Assembly: GCA_025350045.1 (NCBI GenBank)
Contig: JANXYM010000030.1
Location: forward strand, 1-64,000
DNA length: 64,000 nt
Source of the DNA: Methanomicrobiales archaeon
GTDB lineage: Archaea > Halobacteriota > Methanomicrobia > Methanomicrobiales > Methanospirillaceae
Reading direction: 5' to 3'
The translations under genes and the position numbers were made by a program. The notes under the pieces were generated by a model that was given only the letters and a program-made list of their open reading frames with translations, did not search any database and was not told the DNA's origin. Shown piece after piece: positions 11,794-21,693 of the stretch (positions are counted from its first letter, which is position 1; each line of letters opens with the position of its first letter).

Positions 11794-12435
11794 ATGAAGG
11801 TGCATATAACCAACGACCCTGGATGCCGACGAAAGAGCATGATCAAGCTTGCAGGTTTTCTGGCACGCTCATCAGCAAACGGACCCGGCATCCGGTCCGT
11901 CGTATGGGTGCAGGGATGCCCCATCCATTGCGAGGGCTGTTTCAACCCGCAGTTTTTGCCATTCTCTTCCTCACAGCAGGTTACCCCTTCCGCACTGGCC
12001 GACAGGATTTGTGCACTCGAACCTGTCGATGGAGTTACATTTTCGGGAGGCGAGCCGTTTGCACAGGCAGATGCCTTGGGCGAACTCGGTGAACGGTTAC
12101 AGAACCGGGGCCTCTCGATTGTCACGTTCACCGGATTTTCTCGCGAACGCGTCCTCAGGTCAACCCGTCCCGCATGGCAGCGCCTCCTCGCGGTCACCGA
12201 TCTCCTGATTGCCGGCCCCTATATCCCATCCCTGAAATGCGATACCCCATGGATCGGTTCATCGAACCAGCGGATCATCCCGCTCACGGATATTATTACC
12301 CTGCCCGATTCCCGTTCCCCGGATTCCGGGCATGTTACCGAGTTCACGATACATACCGATGGTACGCTCACTGCCACCGGGTTTCCCGATGGGCAGTTTG
12401 TCAAAGCGCTTGCAGACCGCTGCAGGGAGGGATGA
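11794..12435 (+). CDS. 4Fe-4S single-cluster radical SAM protein (NrdG/activase-like)
   Basis: RSVVWVQGCPIHCEGCFNPQ (CxxxCxxC) and GVTFSGGEPFAQ; probable start Met at 11839. Confidence 0.85.
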   Translation: MKVHITNDPGCRRKSMIKLAGFLARSSANGPGIRSVVWVQGCPIHCEGCFNPQFLPFSSSQQVTPSALADRICALEPVDGVTFSGGEPFAQADALGELGERLQNRGLSIVTFTGFSRERVLRSTRPAWQRLLAVTDLLIAGPYIPSLKCDTPWIGSSNQRIIPLTDIITLPDSRSPDSGHVTEFTIHTDGTLTATGFPDGQFVKALADRCREG

Positions 12436-12442
12436 CCGCATC

Positions 12443-12841
12443 ATGTCGCACTTCAGCCGCATCCGCACCCGGTTCCGTCACCGTGAAGCCCTGATCCAGT
12501 GTCTTGAGGAGTTGGGCCACACGGTCGAAACGGATACTACGATTAAGGGGTATAACGGGCAGCATACCGTTGATATTGCCGCAAAACAATCCGATGGCTA
12601 CGGGGTGGGCTTTGTGAAGAACAGCGATGGCACCTACGATATGGTTGCCGACTGGTGGGGAGTGACCGGCACCGGCCAGAAAAAGATCGCAAACGAACTG
12701 AAGCAGCAGGCAGAGACGATCCAGAAAGAGTACGCGAGGAAGATGGTGCTGGAACAGGCAGCAAAGGACGGTTTTGAGGTAGTGTCGCAAACGAATGAGG
12801 CGGACGGGACAATGCGGATTATCGTGCGGAGGTGGACTTAA
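12443..12841 (+). CDS. DUF1257 (Ycf35-like) protein
   Basis: MSHFSRIRTRFRHREALIQCLEELGHTVE...DIAAKQSDGYGVGFVKNSDGTYDMVADWWGV. Confidence 0.85.
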   Translation: MSHFSRIRTRFRHREALIQCLEELGHTVETDTTIKGYNGQHTVDIAAKQSDGYGVGFVKNSDGTYDMVADWWGVTGTGQKKIANELKQQAETIQKEYARKMVLEQAAKDGFEVVSQTNEADGTMRIIVRRWT

Positions 12842-12845
12842 GACC

Positions 12846-14405
12846 ATGAAACACAAGGAACCGGATTTTGCCCGAAAACTGAATGTCTCCCTCCGGGCCC
12901 GGGTTACCCTTATTGTCGTCATGACCCCGGAAGAAGAGCGGGTAGTGGCACAGGTAAAAGGGGTCTGTGAGAAATGGGAACCACCGCGCCAGTGCATAGC
13001 CTGGGACAGTGTGGACGGATTTTCCGTAGTCTGCGGAAACTCCGGTTTTCTTGCCCAGTCGCGCGATCCGCTCACTGCCCTTGACGATATGGCCAAGACC
13101 GACGACAATGCGGTGATCCTGCTCAAGGACTTCCACGAGTTCTGGAATAACCCGCAGGTGAAACGCAAGATCCGCAACTTCTCCCAGAAGTTCAAATACA
13201 GCCGGAGGACGATGGTGATCATTACCCCGGTACAGCGCGTGCCGGAGGAGATCCGTGACGAAGCAGTTCTCATCCACTTCCCGCCTCCCGGAACACCCGA
13301 ACTCTCAAAAGAACTCGACACTCTCCTTGCAACGAGCGGGATTACCAGTTCACTCTCTGAAGCCGGCAGGGAAAAACTGATCCAGGCCGCACTCGGCATG
13401 ACCCTTAACCAGGCCCGTCGCTCGTTCTCCCGGGCAATTGTAACTCATGGCACGCTCGATGATCGGGATATAGATGCCATCATTGCCGACAAGAAAGATG
13501 TGCTGAGCCAGTCGGATGCACTCGAATTCTACAGCCTTACGGAAAATCCCGACAATGTCGGCGGTCTTGCCCAGTTAAAGGACTGGCTCCGGCTCCGGGA
13601 GCGGGCATTTACGCAGGAAGCCCGGGACTACGGCCTCCCGGCCCCAAAAGGCATTGCCCTTATCGGTATTCCCGGTACGGGAAAGAGCCTGACGGCAAAG
13701 ATGATAGCCGATCTCTGGCACCTGCCCCTGCTCAGGCTCGATGTGGGTGCCCTGTTCGGGAGCCTCGTCGGAGAGTCCGAAGAGCGGACACGACGGGCCC
13801 TTTCCCTTGCCGAAACGATTGCGCCATGCATCCTCTGGATTGACGAGATAGAAAAAGCATTTGCATTCGGGAGCGGCGATGCCGGTACCAGCCAGCGGGT
13901 ATTTGCCCACCTGCTCACCTGGATGCAGGACAAGACCGCTCCCTGTTTTGTGGTGGCAACAGCCAACAACATTGCCGCACTCCCACCCGAACTCCTGCGC
14001 AAGGGACGGTTTGATGAGATATTCTTCCTCGATCTGCCTAATATTGAAGAGCGCCGGGAGATCTTTTCTGTACACTTAAAGAAGCGCAAGTGCCTGCCTG
14101 TCGAATATTCCTTAGATTTGCTCGCAAAGGAGAGCGAAGGATACGTGGGTGCCGAGATAGAACAGACAGTGATCGATGCGATGTACCTTGCGTTCAATGA
14201 AAATATGCGCAGGGTCACAACTGATGACATCCTTGGCTGCATGAAAACGCAGGTGCCGCTTGCAATCTCCCAGCGCGAGACGGTTGCCGCACTGCGGGCC
14301 TGGCTTGCCGAAGGGAGGGCGATCTCCGCATCGCGGGTTGCACCGGAACGGGTTCCTGCCGGGCGGACAATCGCACTGGAAACTTTTGACAGTATTCCCA
14401 CGTGA
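12846..14405 (+). CDS. Ycf46-like AAA+ ATPase
   Basis: Walker A GIPGTGKSLTAK, Walker B CILWIDEIEKAF, GRFDEIFFLDLPNIEERREIF; N-terminal Ycf46-like region. Confidence 0.87.
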   Translation: MKHKEPDFARKLNVSLRARVTLIVVMTPEEERVVAQVKGVCEKWEPPRQCIAWDSVDGFSVVCGNSGFLAQSRDPLTALDDMAKTDDNAVILLKDFHEFWNNPQVKRKIRNFSQKFKYSRRTMVIITPVQRVPEEIRDEAVLIHFPPPGTPELSKELDTLLATSGITSSLSEAGREKLIQAALGMTLNQARRSFSRAIVTHGTLDDRDIDAIIADKKDVLSQSDALEFYSLTENPDNVGGLAQLKDWLRLRERAFTQEARDYGLPAPKGIALIGIPGTGKSLTAKMIADLWHLPLLRLDVGALFGSLVGESEERTRRALSLAETIAPCILWIDEIEKAFAFGSGDAGTSQRVFAHLLTWMQDKTAPCFVVATANNIAALPPELLRKGRFDEIFFLDLPNIEERREIFSVHLKKRKCLPVEYSLDLLAKESEGYVGAEIEQTVIDAMYLAFNENMRRVTTDDILGCMKTQVPLAISQRETVAALRAWLAEGRAISASRVAPERVPAGRTIALETFDSIPT

Positions 14406-17212
14406 GCGGTATGAAGTATTCCGTTTCTGCCCCCCTCATAGGCCCCTGGCTGTACCGGTGTTCGGTTAAGGAACTCGGAGCCCGGGTACAACAGGGTGAT
14501 GCAGCGGCTGTCCGGAATCTTGCCGGTATTTTTTGTACATCCCGTGATGAGGCTGCGCGGGATATTGCCCGTAAAACACTCTGCTCCCTCGTCGCACCTC
14601 CTGCCATAGAAACTCTCTGCAGAGAAGCGCTGGAGCGGGACGATGCAACATTACACAGTATCGCAACCGAAAGGAATTACCAGATCTCTGATCCCGGAAT
14701 GCAGGCGCTATTCCTCTTCGTTACGCGGCAACAGGAACGATATGCCCAACTGGACTATTTGGTGCATCGTCCGCTGCTTGCTTCTGGCTACAATCAGGCA
14801 ACTAACCGGGTCAGGTTTCACGCCCGCAATGCGGCAAAAAAGAGCGGTCAGTACCCGGTTCTTGCAGCGGCACTCATGGAAAACGATCGGAACGGAAATC
14901 CAGCCCTTTGGTCTGAAGAGGAATGGGAGATTGTAGTAACCGGTCTGGTTCAGGAACGGCAATGGGAAGCTTTGTGGCGGCTCGTCGTTCATGCACCCCT
15001 GCATCTCGTGGTAACTGCCATATCTGCAATGGACGCAGGAGGGTGGAAACCGCCCGGTGATGAACGGGTATACTGGGAAGAACTCATCCTTGCTATGCCC
15101 GGGAGATGGACCTGCCCGGTACCGGAGGATATTATATCAGCTCCATCGTGGAATCCGGACAGCCAGCCTCTGCGTCTTGCTTTTTCAGGAGATGGCGCTA
15201 TGCTTGCTGCCGCGTGTGCAGACGGGACCCTGTGTCTCTGGAATACCCGTACTGGAACCCTTGTCTTCCGGCTCCCTTCAGGTCAGAGCACTATTCGCGG
15301 ACTTGCCCTGTCACCCGACAGTACCCGCATGCTCAGTACAGGAACGGACGGAACACTCCAGTGCCGGGACACCCTGACGGGTGCCCTGCTCTGGTCAGTT
15401 GCAGCGGATGAGGGAACTCCGGTGCAGTTTGCCTGTTCCCGGAACGGGCATGCAGTAGTCCCCCGGAGTTCGGGGGGGCGTCTCCACATCGTGAACATGG
15501 CAAATGGAGAGAAACAAACATTTTCCGGGGGGAATGAAGCAGCAGTAACCTGTTGTGCACTCTCTCACGATGACCGGATATGTGCCGTGGGATATGCTGA
15601 CGGGGCGGTGGGATGCTGGGATTTGCAGAAAACACATTACCTGCGGACGCTGGATGGTCTCGGGGATCCGGTCCGTGTGCTCTCTTTTTGCGAAAACAAT
15701 GATGAGTGCGTTGTGATTTATGACCGGAACCGGCCTACCAGATGGCGAATTACGTCCGGGGAGCGCACCAGAACATATACCGGTAATAAAAGTCTGTTGC
15801 GGTGTTGTTCCATAACTCCGGACGCAAGCTCGTTTGCAATCGCGGGAGATGAACGTATACTCAGGTTCTGGCTGGCAGGGAGAGCTGCTCCCATTTCAGA
15901 GATCCCTCTCTATAATCGCCCGCTTACGGCTTGTGCAGTATCTGATGACAGCAGGTCTTTTGTTGCCGGGTGTTCTGAGGGGACCCTCCGCATATATGCC
16001 ATGAACGAGGGGACAATGCTCCACGAAAAAAAAGCGCACAAACAAGCAGTGACAGCGATTGTCGTATCCTCATCAGCCGGCATATTCGCAAGCGCTGGCG
16101 GTGAAGGGGGGGTAAAACTCTGGAATGCAACTTCAGGTGAACTGCTCCGCACGCTTCTGCGCCCTGCGGGAGGAGTGACCGGGTTAACGGTTACACCTGA
16201 TGGTTCTTCGATCTATGCCGGGTATGCAGACGGTACGGTCAGGCAGATTCCAAGGGGTATGGGAGCATTCAACCGGACGCTCGATATGTACACGAGCACC
16301 GTCCGGGCGATTGCCATTTCCCACGATGGAACCCTGCTGGCCTGCGCCGGAGGCGATACTACCCTGCGGATATGGAATAGTGAAACCGGGGAGCTTGTCA
16401 CCGGCATTGAAGGATCCACTACCACCCAGCGCTGCCTCGCATTTTCACCAAACGGAAAGACACTTGTCTCCGGGGGCTGGGACGGGAAGGTGCGTGTCTG
16501 GAATGTTCCGGATGGCAGCCTTAAAAGAACTCTCACCGGCCACACCAGTATAATTACCGTTCTGGCGATCACACCGGATGGCACCCTGCTCGCAACCGGC
16601 AGCAATGACCGGAGCGTCCGGCTCTGGACTCTTTCCGATGGCCAATGCCTATCAGTACGGGAAGATTCCCGCAGCGAAGTGAGCGCACTGGCACTGTCGT
16701 CAGATGGAACGCTGCTCGCTTTTGCGGGTGCGGATGAGATTATCCACCTCTGCCACCTGCCGGATGACACACAGGCCCCGGCAATTCCCGCACTTCCGGG
16801 AAAGATCACAGCACTTGCCTTTGCAGGTGACGGACGGGTACTGGTGGCCGGATTCGACACGGGAACTGTTGCAGTCTTTTCCTGTGCAGGACGACACCTG
16901 CTGCGGACGGTGACAGCCCATACAGCAGGGGTAACCGGGATTGCAACTCTTGCCGGAGAGGATTCGGTACTGACCGGGGGGCTCGACGGGCTGGTGCGGC
17001 ATACGAACCTGCCCTGGACCCGGCCACTCTCCGGAACAACTCTCAACGATATCCCGTTCGTCGCCCGGTACGCAGGCACCTGCTCCCGTCCGGATGCACA
17101 GGCCCAGTGGACATTTCTCCATCGTATGCTCACCGCACGGTTTAGAAACGATATCGAACTTTGTACTGACATCAATGACGAAAGCATGTATGATATCCAG
17201 ATTGTCGGGTGA
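14402..17212 (+). CDS. WD40-repeat protein with alpha-helical N-terminal region, 936 aa
   Basis: Many WD40 blades (e.g. GHTSIITVLAITPDGTLLATGSNDRSVRLWTL); GTG start overlaps the upstream TGA, alternative ATG at 14411. Confidence 0.9.
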   Translation: MSGMKYSVSAPLIGPWLYRCSVKELGARVQQGDAAAVRNLAGIFCTSRDEAARDIARKTLCSLVAPPAIETLCREALERDDATLHSIATERNYQISDPGMQALFLFVTRQQERYAQLDYLVHRPLLASGYNQATNRVRFHARNAAKKSGQYPVLAAALMENDRNGNPALWSEEEWEIVVTGLVQERQWEALWRLVVHAPLHLVVTAISAMDAGGWKPPGDERVYWEELILAMPGRWTCPVPEDIISAPSWNPDSQPLRLAFSGDGAMLAAACADGTLCLWNTRTGTLVFRLPSGQSTIRGLALSPDSTRMLSTGTDGTLQCRDTLTGALLWSVAADEGTPVQFACSRNGHAVVPRSSGGRLHIVNMANGEKQTFSGGNEAAVTCCALSHDDRICAVGYADGAVGCWDLQKTHYLRTLDGLGDPVRVLSFCENNDECVVIYDRNRPTRWRITSGERTRTYTGNKSLLRCCSITPDASSFAIAGDERILRFWLAGRAAPISEIPLYNRPLTACAVSDDSRSFVAGCSEGTLRIYAMNEGTMLHEKKAHKQAVTAIVVSSSAGIFASAGGEGGVKLWNATSGELLRTLLRPAGGVTGLTVTPDGSSIYAGYADGTVRQIPRGMGAFNRTLDMYTSTVRAIAISHDGTLLACAGGDTTLRIWNSETGELVTGIEGSTTTQRCLAFSPNGKTLVSGGWDGKVRVWNVPDGSLKRTLTGHTSIITVLAITPDGTLLATGSNDRSVRLWTLSDGQCLSVREDSRSEVSALALSSDGTLLAFAGADEIIHLCHLPDDTQAPAIPALPGKITALAFAGDGRVLVAGFDTGTVAVFSCAGRHLLRTVTAHTAGVTGIATLAGEDSVLTGGLDGLVRHTNLPWTRPLSGTTLNDIPFVARYAGTCSRPDAQAQWTFLHRMLTARFRNDIELCTDINDESMYDIQIVG

Positions 17213-18831
17213 CCATGACGCAGAACGACCATCCCGCAGGAACCGGCAGGCAGCGTCTGGGCGTGGATTTTTGTACAGGAAACACCGTTGTAGCCATGCG
17301 GGATGAGAGTGGTGTGATCCATCTTCAGGATTTCCCCGGCTGGTCCCGCCCCTTTCCCTCGGGTGTACGGGAACGTCCAGTCCCCCGAGTCCCGTCACAA
17401 ATCCTGTACAGCGATACTGGCACCCGTTCCATCGGGGCTGCCGAACTACCGGATGGCACGAAGCCTGCCGGGGTGGCACGAGGGCTGCGCTACTACATCC
17501 TTGAGAACAGCACGGTGCAGGTACCAGCGGGTGGTGGGTGTATGAAAGGGTACAGGAACGCAGGATCCGATTTCCTTACCGCACTGCTTACCCATGCACC
17601 CTGCAATAGCACGGGCACCGCTGAAGTGGTGTTCTCCGTTCCGGTTGATGCTCCCTGTCAGTATTCCGCATGGCTTCGTGCCGTGGCAATGGTAGCAGGG
17701 TTCCGTGTCCCGTTCGTGATCGATGAACCCTGTGCCGCTGTTGCAGGATATGGCCTGTACCTTTCCCCCGGGGCGCTGTTCCTGTTGATCGATTTCCATG
17801 CCGATGGCCTCGATATTTCTCTCATCACCCAGGAAGAATTCTCTGATGATACCAGAGGCATCTGTTCACACATACTCGGCAATATGCATGATAACACCGG
17901 GGGATTGGGGATAGACGGGTGGATTGTCCAGGATGTACTGAACCGTAACCGGCTGGATGAAACCGATTCCCGGGTAGCCCCGATACTCCCTCTTATCAGA
18001 TTCGAAGCAGGGAGGGTCCGGGAAGCGCTGGTTCTGGACAGGGAAGTTATGGTTCAGGTTGCCGACCCGGTTTCAGGATTTTCTTTAAGGGCACTGGTCA
18101 GCAGATCCGATCTCTGCCGGATCCTTGAGGAGAGGGGACTGTTTGTTGCCATTAACCGCGCATTTGACCGGGTGCTGTCTGCTGGAGGCATACGGGGCGA
18201 GGGGGAAGAGCGTATCGAGGCTGTGCTTATGATTGGTGAGTGCAGTGCGATTCCCTGCATCCAGGATGCAGTCAAACAGCGGTGGGGGCCAAAGGTTCAT
18301 TGCAATCATCCGGTGGATGCGATTGCCCGTGGCACTGCCATGGCAAATCCAAAAAACCCGGAATCCAACCGTATCAGGAACGATTACGCCATCCGTCACT
18401 GGGATCCTGGTGCCCGGGAATACCGGTACCGGTTTATTGTAAGAAACGGTGCCCGCTATCCGAGTGCCGGGCAGGTTGCACGGTTTATCATCAGCGGCGC
18501 CTATGACGGACAAGCATACCTGGGTATCCCGCTCTGTGAGATCAGCACCGCAGGTCACGACCCGCATGGTCACATAGAACTGGTCTCAAATGACAGGGGG
18601 GGAGTGCAGATTGCCGGGCCCGCACCCGATCCAATACCAGCAATGCGTCCGGTAGTAGTAAACGAGTCAGAGCCTACATTACTTCACGCATCACCCCCGG
18701 CACAGAAAGGCGAACCGCGGTTTGAACTTACGTTTTTTCTTGACCGTCAGGGATACCTTTGCCTCACGGCACGGGACCTGCTGACCGGTCTGCTCGTAAA
18801 ACAGGATACACAGGTATTCAGGCTGAATTAA
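17209..18831 (+). CDS. divergent Hsp70/DnaK-like actin-fold ATPase
   Basis: GVDFCTGNTVVAM phosphate-1-like motif, VPSQILY, FVIDEPCAAVAGYG, C-terminal SBD-like beta region ending LTARDLLTG; start GTG 17209 overlapping upstream stop or ATG 17215. Confidence 0.82.
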   Translation: MTMTQNDHPAGTGRQRLGVDFCTGNTVVAMRDESGVIHLQDFPGWSRPFPSGVRERPVPRVPSQILYSDTGTRSIGAAELPDGTKPAGVARGLRYYILENSTVQVPAGGGCMKGYRNAGSDFLTALLTHAPCNSTGTAEVVFSVPVDAPCQYSAWLRAVAMVAGFRVPFVIDEPCAAVAGYGLYLSPGALFLLIDFHADGLDISLITQEEFSDDTRGICSHILGNMHDNTGGLGIDGWIVQDVLNRNRLDETDSRVAPILPLIRFEAGRVREALVLDREVMVQVADPVSGFSLRALVSRSDLCRILEERGLFVAINRAFDRVLSAGGIRGEGEERIEAVLMIGECSAIPCIQDAVKQRWGPKVHCNHPVDAIARGTAMANPKNPESNRIRNDYAIRHWDPGAREYRYRFIVRNGARYPSAGQVARFIISGAYDGQAYLGIPLCEISTAGHDPHGHIELVSNDRGGVQIAGPAPDPIPAMRPVVVNESEPTLLHASPPAQKGEPRFELTFFLDRQGYLCLTARDLLTGLLVKQDTQVFRLN

Positions 18832-18848
18832 AAGGAGGAGAGAGAAAA

Positions 18849-19052
18849 ATGACTATGCAGGAAGTGGAAATTACGATCGACAACGAAGGCCGGGTACGGG
18901 TTCATGTCAACGGGGTTAAGGGAGAGGAATGCCTCGCACTGACAAAAAATCTTGAGAACGCAGTAGGAGAAGTACAGGAACGGTCCTTATCTGCAGAATA
19001 CTACGAGCAGCCGGTTGAGGTTTCCCAATACCAGAAAGCCGGTCTGCGGTAA
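18849..19052 (+). CDS. DUF2997 small protein
   Basis: MTMQEVEITIDNEGRVRVHVNGVKGEECLALTKNLENAVGEVQERSLSAEYYEQ; strong RBS AAGGAGG upstream. Confidence 0.82.
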   Translation: MTMQEVEITIDNEGRVRVHVNGVKGEECLALTKNLENAVGEVQERSLSAEYYEQPVEVSQYQKAGLR

Positions 19053-19111
19053 GGACTCCGGTTAAATTCTCTTTTTTAAAAAAAAACGGGATCGACATCC
19101 ATTCCCGCGCA

Positions 19112-20158
19112 TTAGCAGAAATTCTCGGTTATGTATATTTTGTTATCCGAAGAGAATGAAACACCTATTCCTTCCAACTGGTACCGCGTAGTGAGGATAT
19201 TCTGGCGGTGGCCGGGGCTGTTCATCCACCCGGTGACAGCCCGCTCGGCAATATCATCAACCGAACTCCAGTTATATGAGGTGATGATTCCCCCGGCATT
19301 GGAATAGTACGAGTCATAGCGGTTTCCCTGGTAGAGGTTTTCCGAGATGCCATTATACGAACCTCCTTTGACTACCCGGATACAGGGATAACCCGCAGCA
19401 AGACCACGGTCCCTCGCCAGCAGACCGTCAGGGTTTATATGCTCAAAGAAGTTCCGGGTCACCATATCCCAGCTGTGCCCCCGCGCAATATCGGCGAGGA
19501 ACGGATCGTAGGAGAGGGAAGAAAGTCCGTTCTGCCCCCGCTGGACATTGATGAGTTCGTGGACGCGCCCCTCCAGAGCAGCAGGATCGATATAGGGCGC
19601 TCCCGGGGTGCTGCTGGTTAAGGAACTGGAAGGGGGCTGCGGGGGGACCTGCGTTACTGCAAGAGTGATGACCGAAGTTGGTTCTGCGGTAGGTTCCGCA
19701 GTTGACACGGCTGTAGTCGGGGTTGGGGGGGGCATTCGTGTAGTTGTCGGCACCGGGGTTGAAGGAGTCGTTGACGGAAGGGAAGTTGGGGCAGGAGTCG
19801 TTGCGGAAGGTACGTTTTCCGTAGCCACGGCAGTGACTGCGGTACCGATCGTGGAGATAGGGGTCACACCCGGTAGTGGCGTGCCGGTCTGGGATTGCGG
19901 GAGAGAAGTACGGTCTCCTGCACCAGTCACCTGCGCGAAGTACGGGAGCAGGAGAATGGCTGCAACACCAAGGATAAGAATACCGGCGAGGACAAAACCC
20001 CAGACCGGAATACCGGTGCCGGTGGCAGGACCGGAGGTCGGATTCCCCGGCGCTACTGCAGGGGCCGTATCCGGAATTGGTGCACCACAACCGGTGCAGA
20101 ACTTCTGGACTGAGAATTCCAGCGCTGCACCGCACTTGGAACAGAATCTCCGGGCCAT
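19112..20158 (-). CDS. zinc-ribbon, TM, Thr/Pro-linker, CAP/SCP-domain protein
   Basis: RFCSKCGAALEF...FCTGCGAPI; CAP core HELINVQRGQNGLSSLSYDP...GWMNSPGHRQNIL. Confidence 0.87.
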   Translation of the reverse strand: MARRFCSKCGAALEFSVQKFCTGCGAPIPDTAPAVAPGNPTSGPATGTGIPVWGFVLAGILILGVAAILLLPYFAQVTGAGDRTSLPQSQTGTPLPGVTPISTIGTAVTAVATENVPSATTPAPTSLPSTTPSTPVPTTTRMPPPTPTTAVSTAEPTAEPTSVITLAVTQVPPQPPSSSLTSSTPGAPYIDPAALEGRVHELINVQRGQNGLSSLSYDPFLADIARGHSWDMVTRNFFEHINPDGLLARDRGLAAGYPCIRVVKGGSYNGISENLYQGNRYDSYYSNAGGIITSYNWSSVDDIAERAVTGWMNSPGHRQNILTTRYQLEGIGVSFSSDNKIYITENFC

Positions 20159-20203
20159 GATTGTATGAACATGGTTACCCGAGGGGAAAAAAGGTATCGG
20201 GAT

Positions 20204-21043
20204 TTACCCGGCCAGTTCCCGCACTTTGGCAATATTCCCGCGATCATCCCGCCGGTCATCAACCGGGGTCTCGCAGACCTGTGGCAGATCCTTAAATGCC
20301 GGATGATGCAGGATGCGCCGGAAGCCCTCCTCACCAATGAAACCCATGCCGATATGCTCGTGCCGGTCAAGCCCGCTTCCCTTATCGCCTTTCGTATCGT
20401 TCAGGTGCACGACTTTAAGATTCCTGATCCCCACCTGTTCATCGAACTGTGCAAGCGTATCTGCGATACCCTCATCAGACCTCAGTTCGTAGCCAGCAGC
20501 GAACGCATGGCAGGTATCGAAGCAGATGCCAATCCGCTCCGGTACATCAAGTCCGTCCATGATCCCCCGGATGTGCTCAAAACTGCTTCCAACGCTGTTC
20601 TTTTCACCCGCAGTGTTTTCAAGGAGCAGCATAACAGAATTATCTGATCCGTCAATGGCAGTGTTAATCGCCTCAATTACCCGCGCCCGCCCTCCGGCAA
20701 TGCCATCGCCGAGATGGTGGCCGAGATGCGTGACCAGATAGGGAATTCCCAGTTTTCCGCAACGGTCAAGTTCTTCTGCAAGGGCTGGAACGGATTTTTC
20801 ATAAATCTCCGGTTTGGGCGAGGCCAGGTTCGGCAGGTAGGGCATGTGATCAACGGGAATGATGCCGGTTGCCCTGATCTTTGCCCGGTAGACAGCACAA
20901 TCCTCATCGGACAGCAGTTTGTATCCCCAGCCCCGCGGATTCCGGGAGAACTGCTGGAAGACATCGCAGCCTGCATCCTTTGCCCTATCCACCGCGAGAT
21001 CGAGAGAGCCTGCGATTGAAACATGAACACCGACTGTTACCAT
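20204..21043 (-). CDS. nfo: endonuclease IV (AP endonuclease)
   Basis: VGVHVSIAGSLDLAVDRAKDAGCDVFQQFSRNPRGW, RIGICFDTCHAFAAGY; start chosen inside ORF 20204..21223. Confidence 0.92.
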   Translation of the reverse strand: MVTVGVHVSIAGSLDLAVDRAKDAGCDVFQQFSRNPRGWGYKLLSDEDCAVYRAKIRATGIIPVDHMPYLPNLASPKPEIYEKSVPALAEELDRCGKLGIPYLVTHLGHHLGDGIAGGRARVIEAINTAIDGSDNSVMLLLENTAGEKNSVGSSFEHIRGIMDGLDVPERIGICFDTCHAFAAGYELRSDEGIADTLAQFDEQVGIRNLKVVHLNDTKGDKGSGLDRHEHIGMGFIGEEGFRRILHHPAFKDLPQVCETPVDDRRDDRGNIAKVRELAG

Positions 21044-21081
21044 GGCACACCGTTTTGTATGCATTCTGGTTCGAAGGGGAT

Positions 21082-21576
21082 CTATGATAAGGTTGTGATC
21101 GAACCGATGGACAGAGAGAACATGAAAGAAAAAATCACTACGGGAGATCCAGATCTTCTTTTTTGATGAGTTACCGCCGCACGCTGCATGAGGATACCGG
21201 AGCGGGAACCAAACTGGCTGCATTGTGCATCTGCCCGAATCTCCCCACTGCTGCCTTTCAACTGAGGAAGATTATACCGGTAGGTGAACGATGACCGGTC
21301 CGGCTGGCTGGTGTAGGTCTTGTCAATGAGCACGGTATCACCCTGCTTTACCGTTACCTGTTTTACATAATGCGTTGTAGGATCGTCTACCTGGTGGGTG
21401 ATAGTGACAATGAGATCTCCGGTGTCCGGATCATACGTCACTGCTGCATCTGACGGAGGATGCGCAAGAGCACCGCCGCTCAGCACAACAAGGCTGACCA
21501 GTGCCAGAACGAGTGCCCGTACCAGAAATGACAGGTGCTGTAACTGCACTCGGGAAGGAAGTGAATTATTCTGCAT
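21082..21576 (-). CDS. hypothetical exported protein
   Basis: Signal peptide followed by Ig/SoxZ-like beta-rich segment. Confidence 0.6.
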   Translation of the reverse strand: MQNNSLPSRVQLQHLSFLVRALVLALVSLVVLSGGALAHPPSDAAVTYDPDTGDLIVTITHQVDDPTTHYVKQVTVKQGDTVLIDKTYTSQPDRSSFTYRYNLPQLKGSSGEIRADAQCSQFGSRSGILMQRAAVTHQKRRSGSPVVIFSFMFSLSIGSITTLS

Positions 21577-21693
21577 GGGTATATGCCTCCACAGTCACGG
21601 CAATATTTCGGGACCTTGCAGCCATTGATGATACTTTTGCAGGCTCACTCATAATATTTCTTATAGTGCCAGATACCTGAAGAGCAAAAAAAG

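Noticed and set aside
12401-13399. 332-aa minus-strand ORF
   Set aside because: Antisense to DUF1257/AAA+ genes that carry recognised motifs.
16213-17322. 369-aa minus-strand ORF
   Set aside because: Antisense to WD40 repeats; Ser/Pro/Arg-rich shadow translation.
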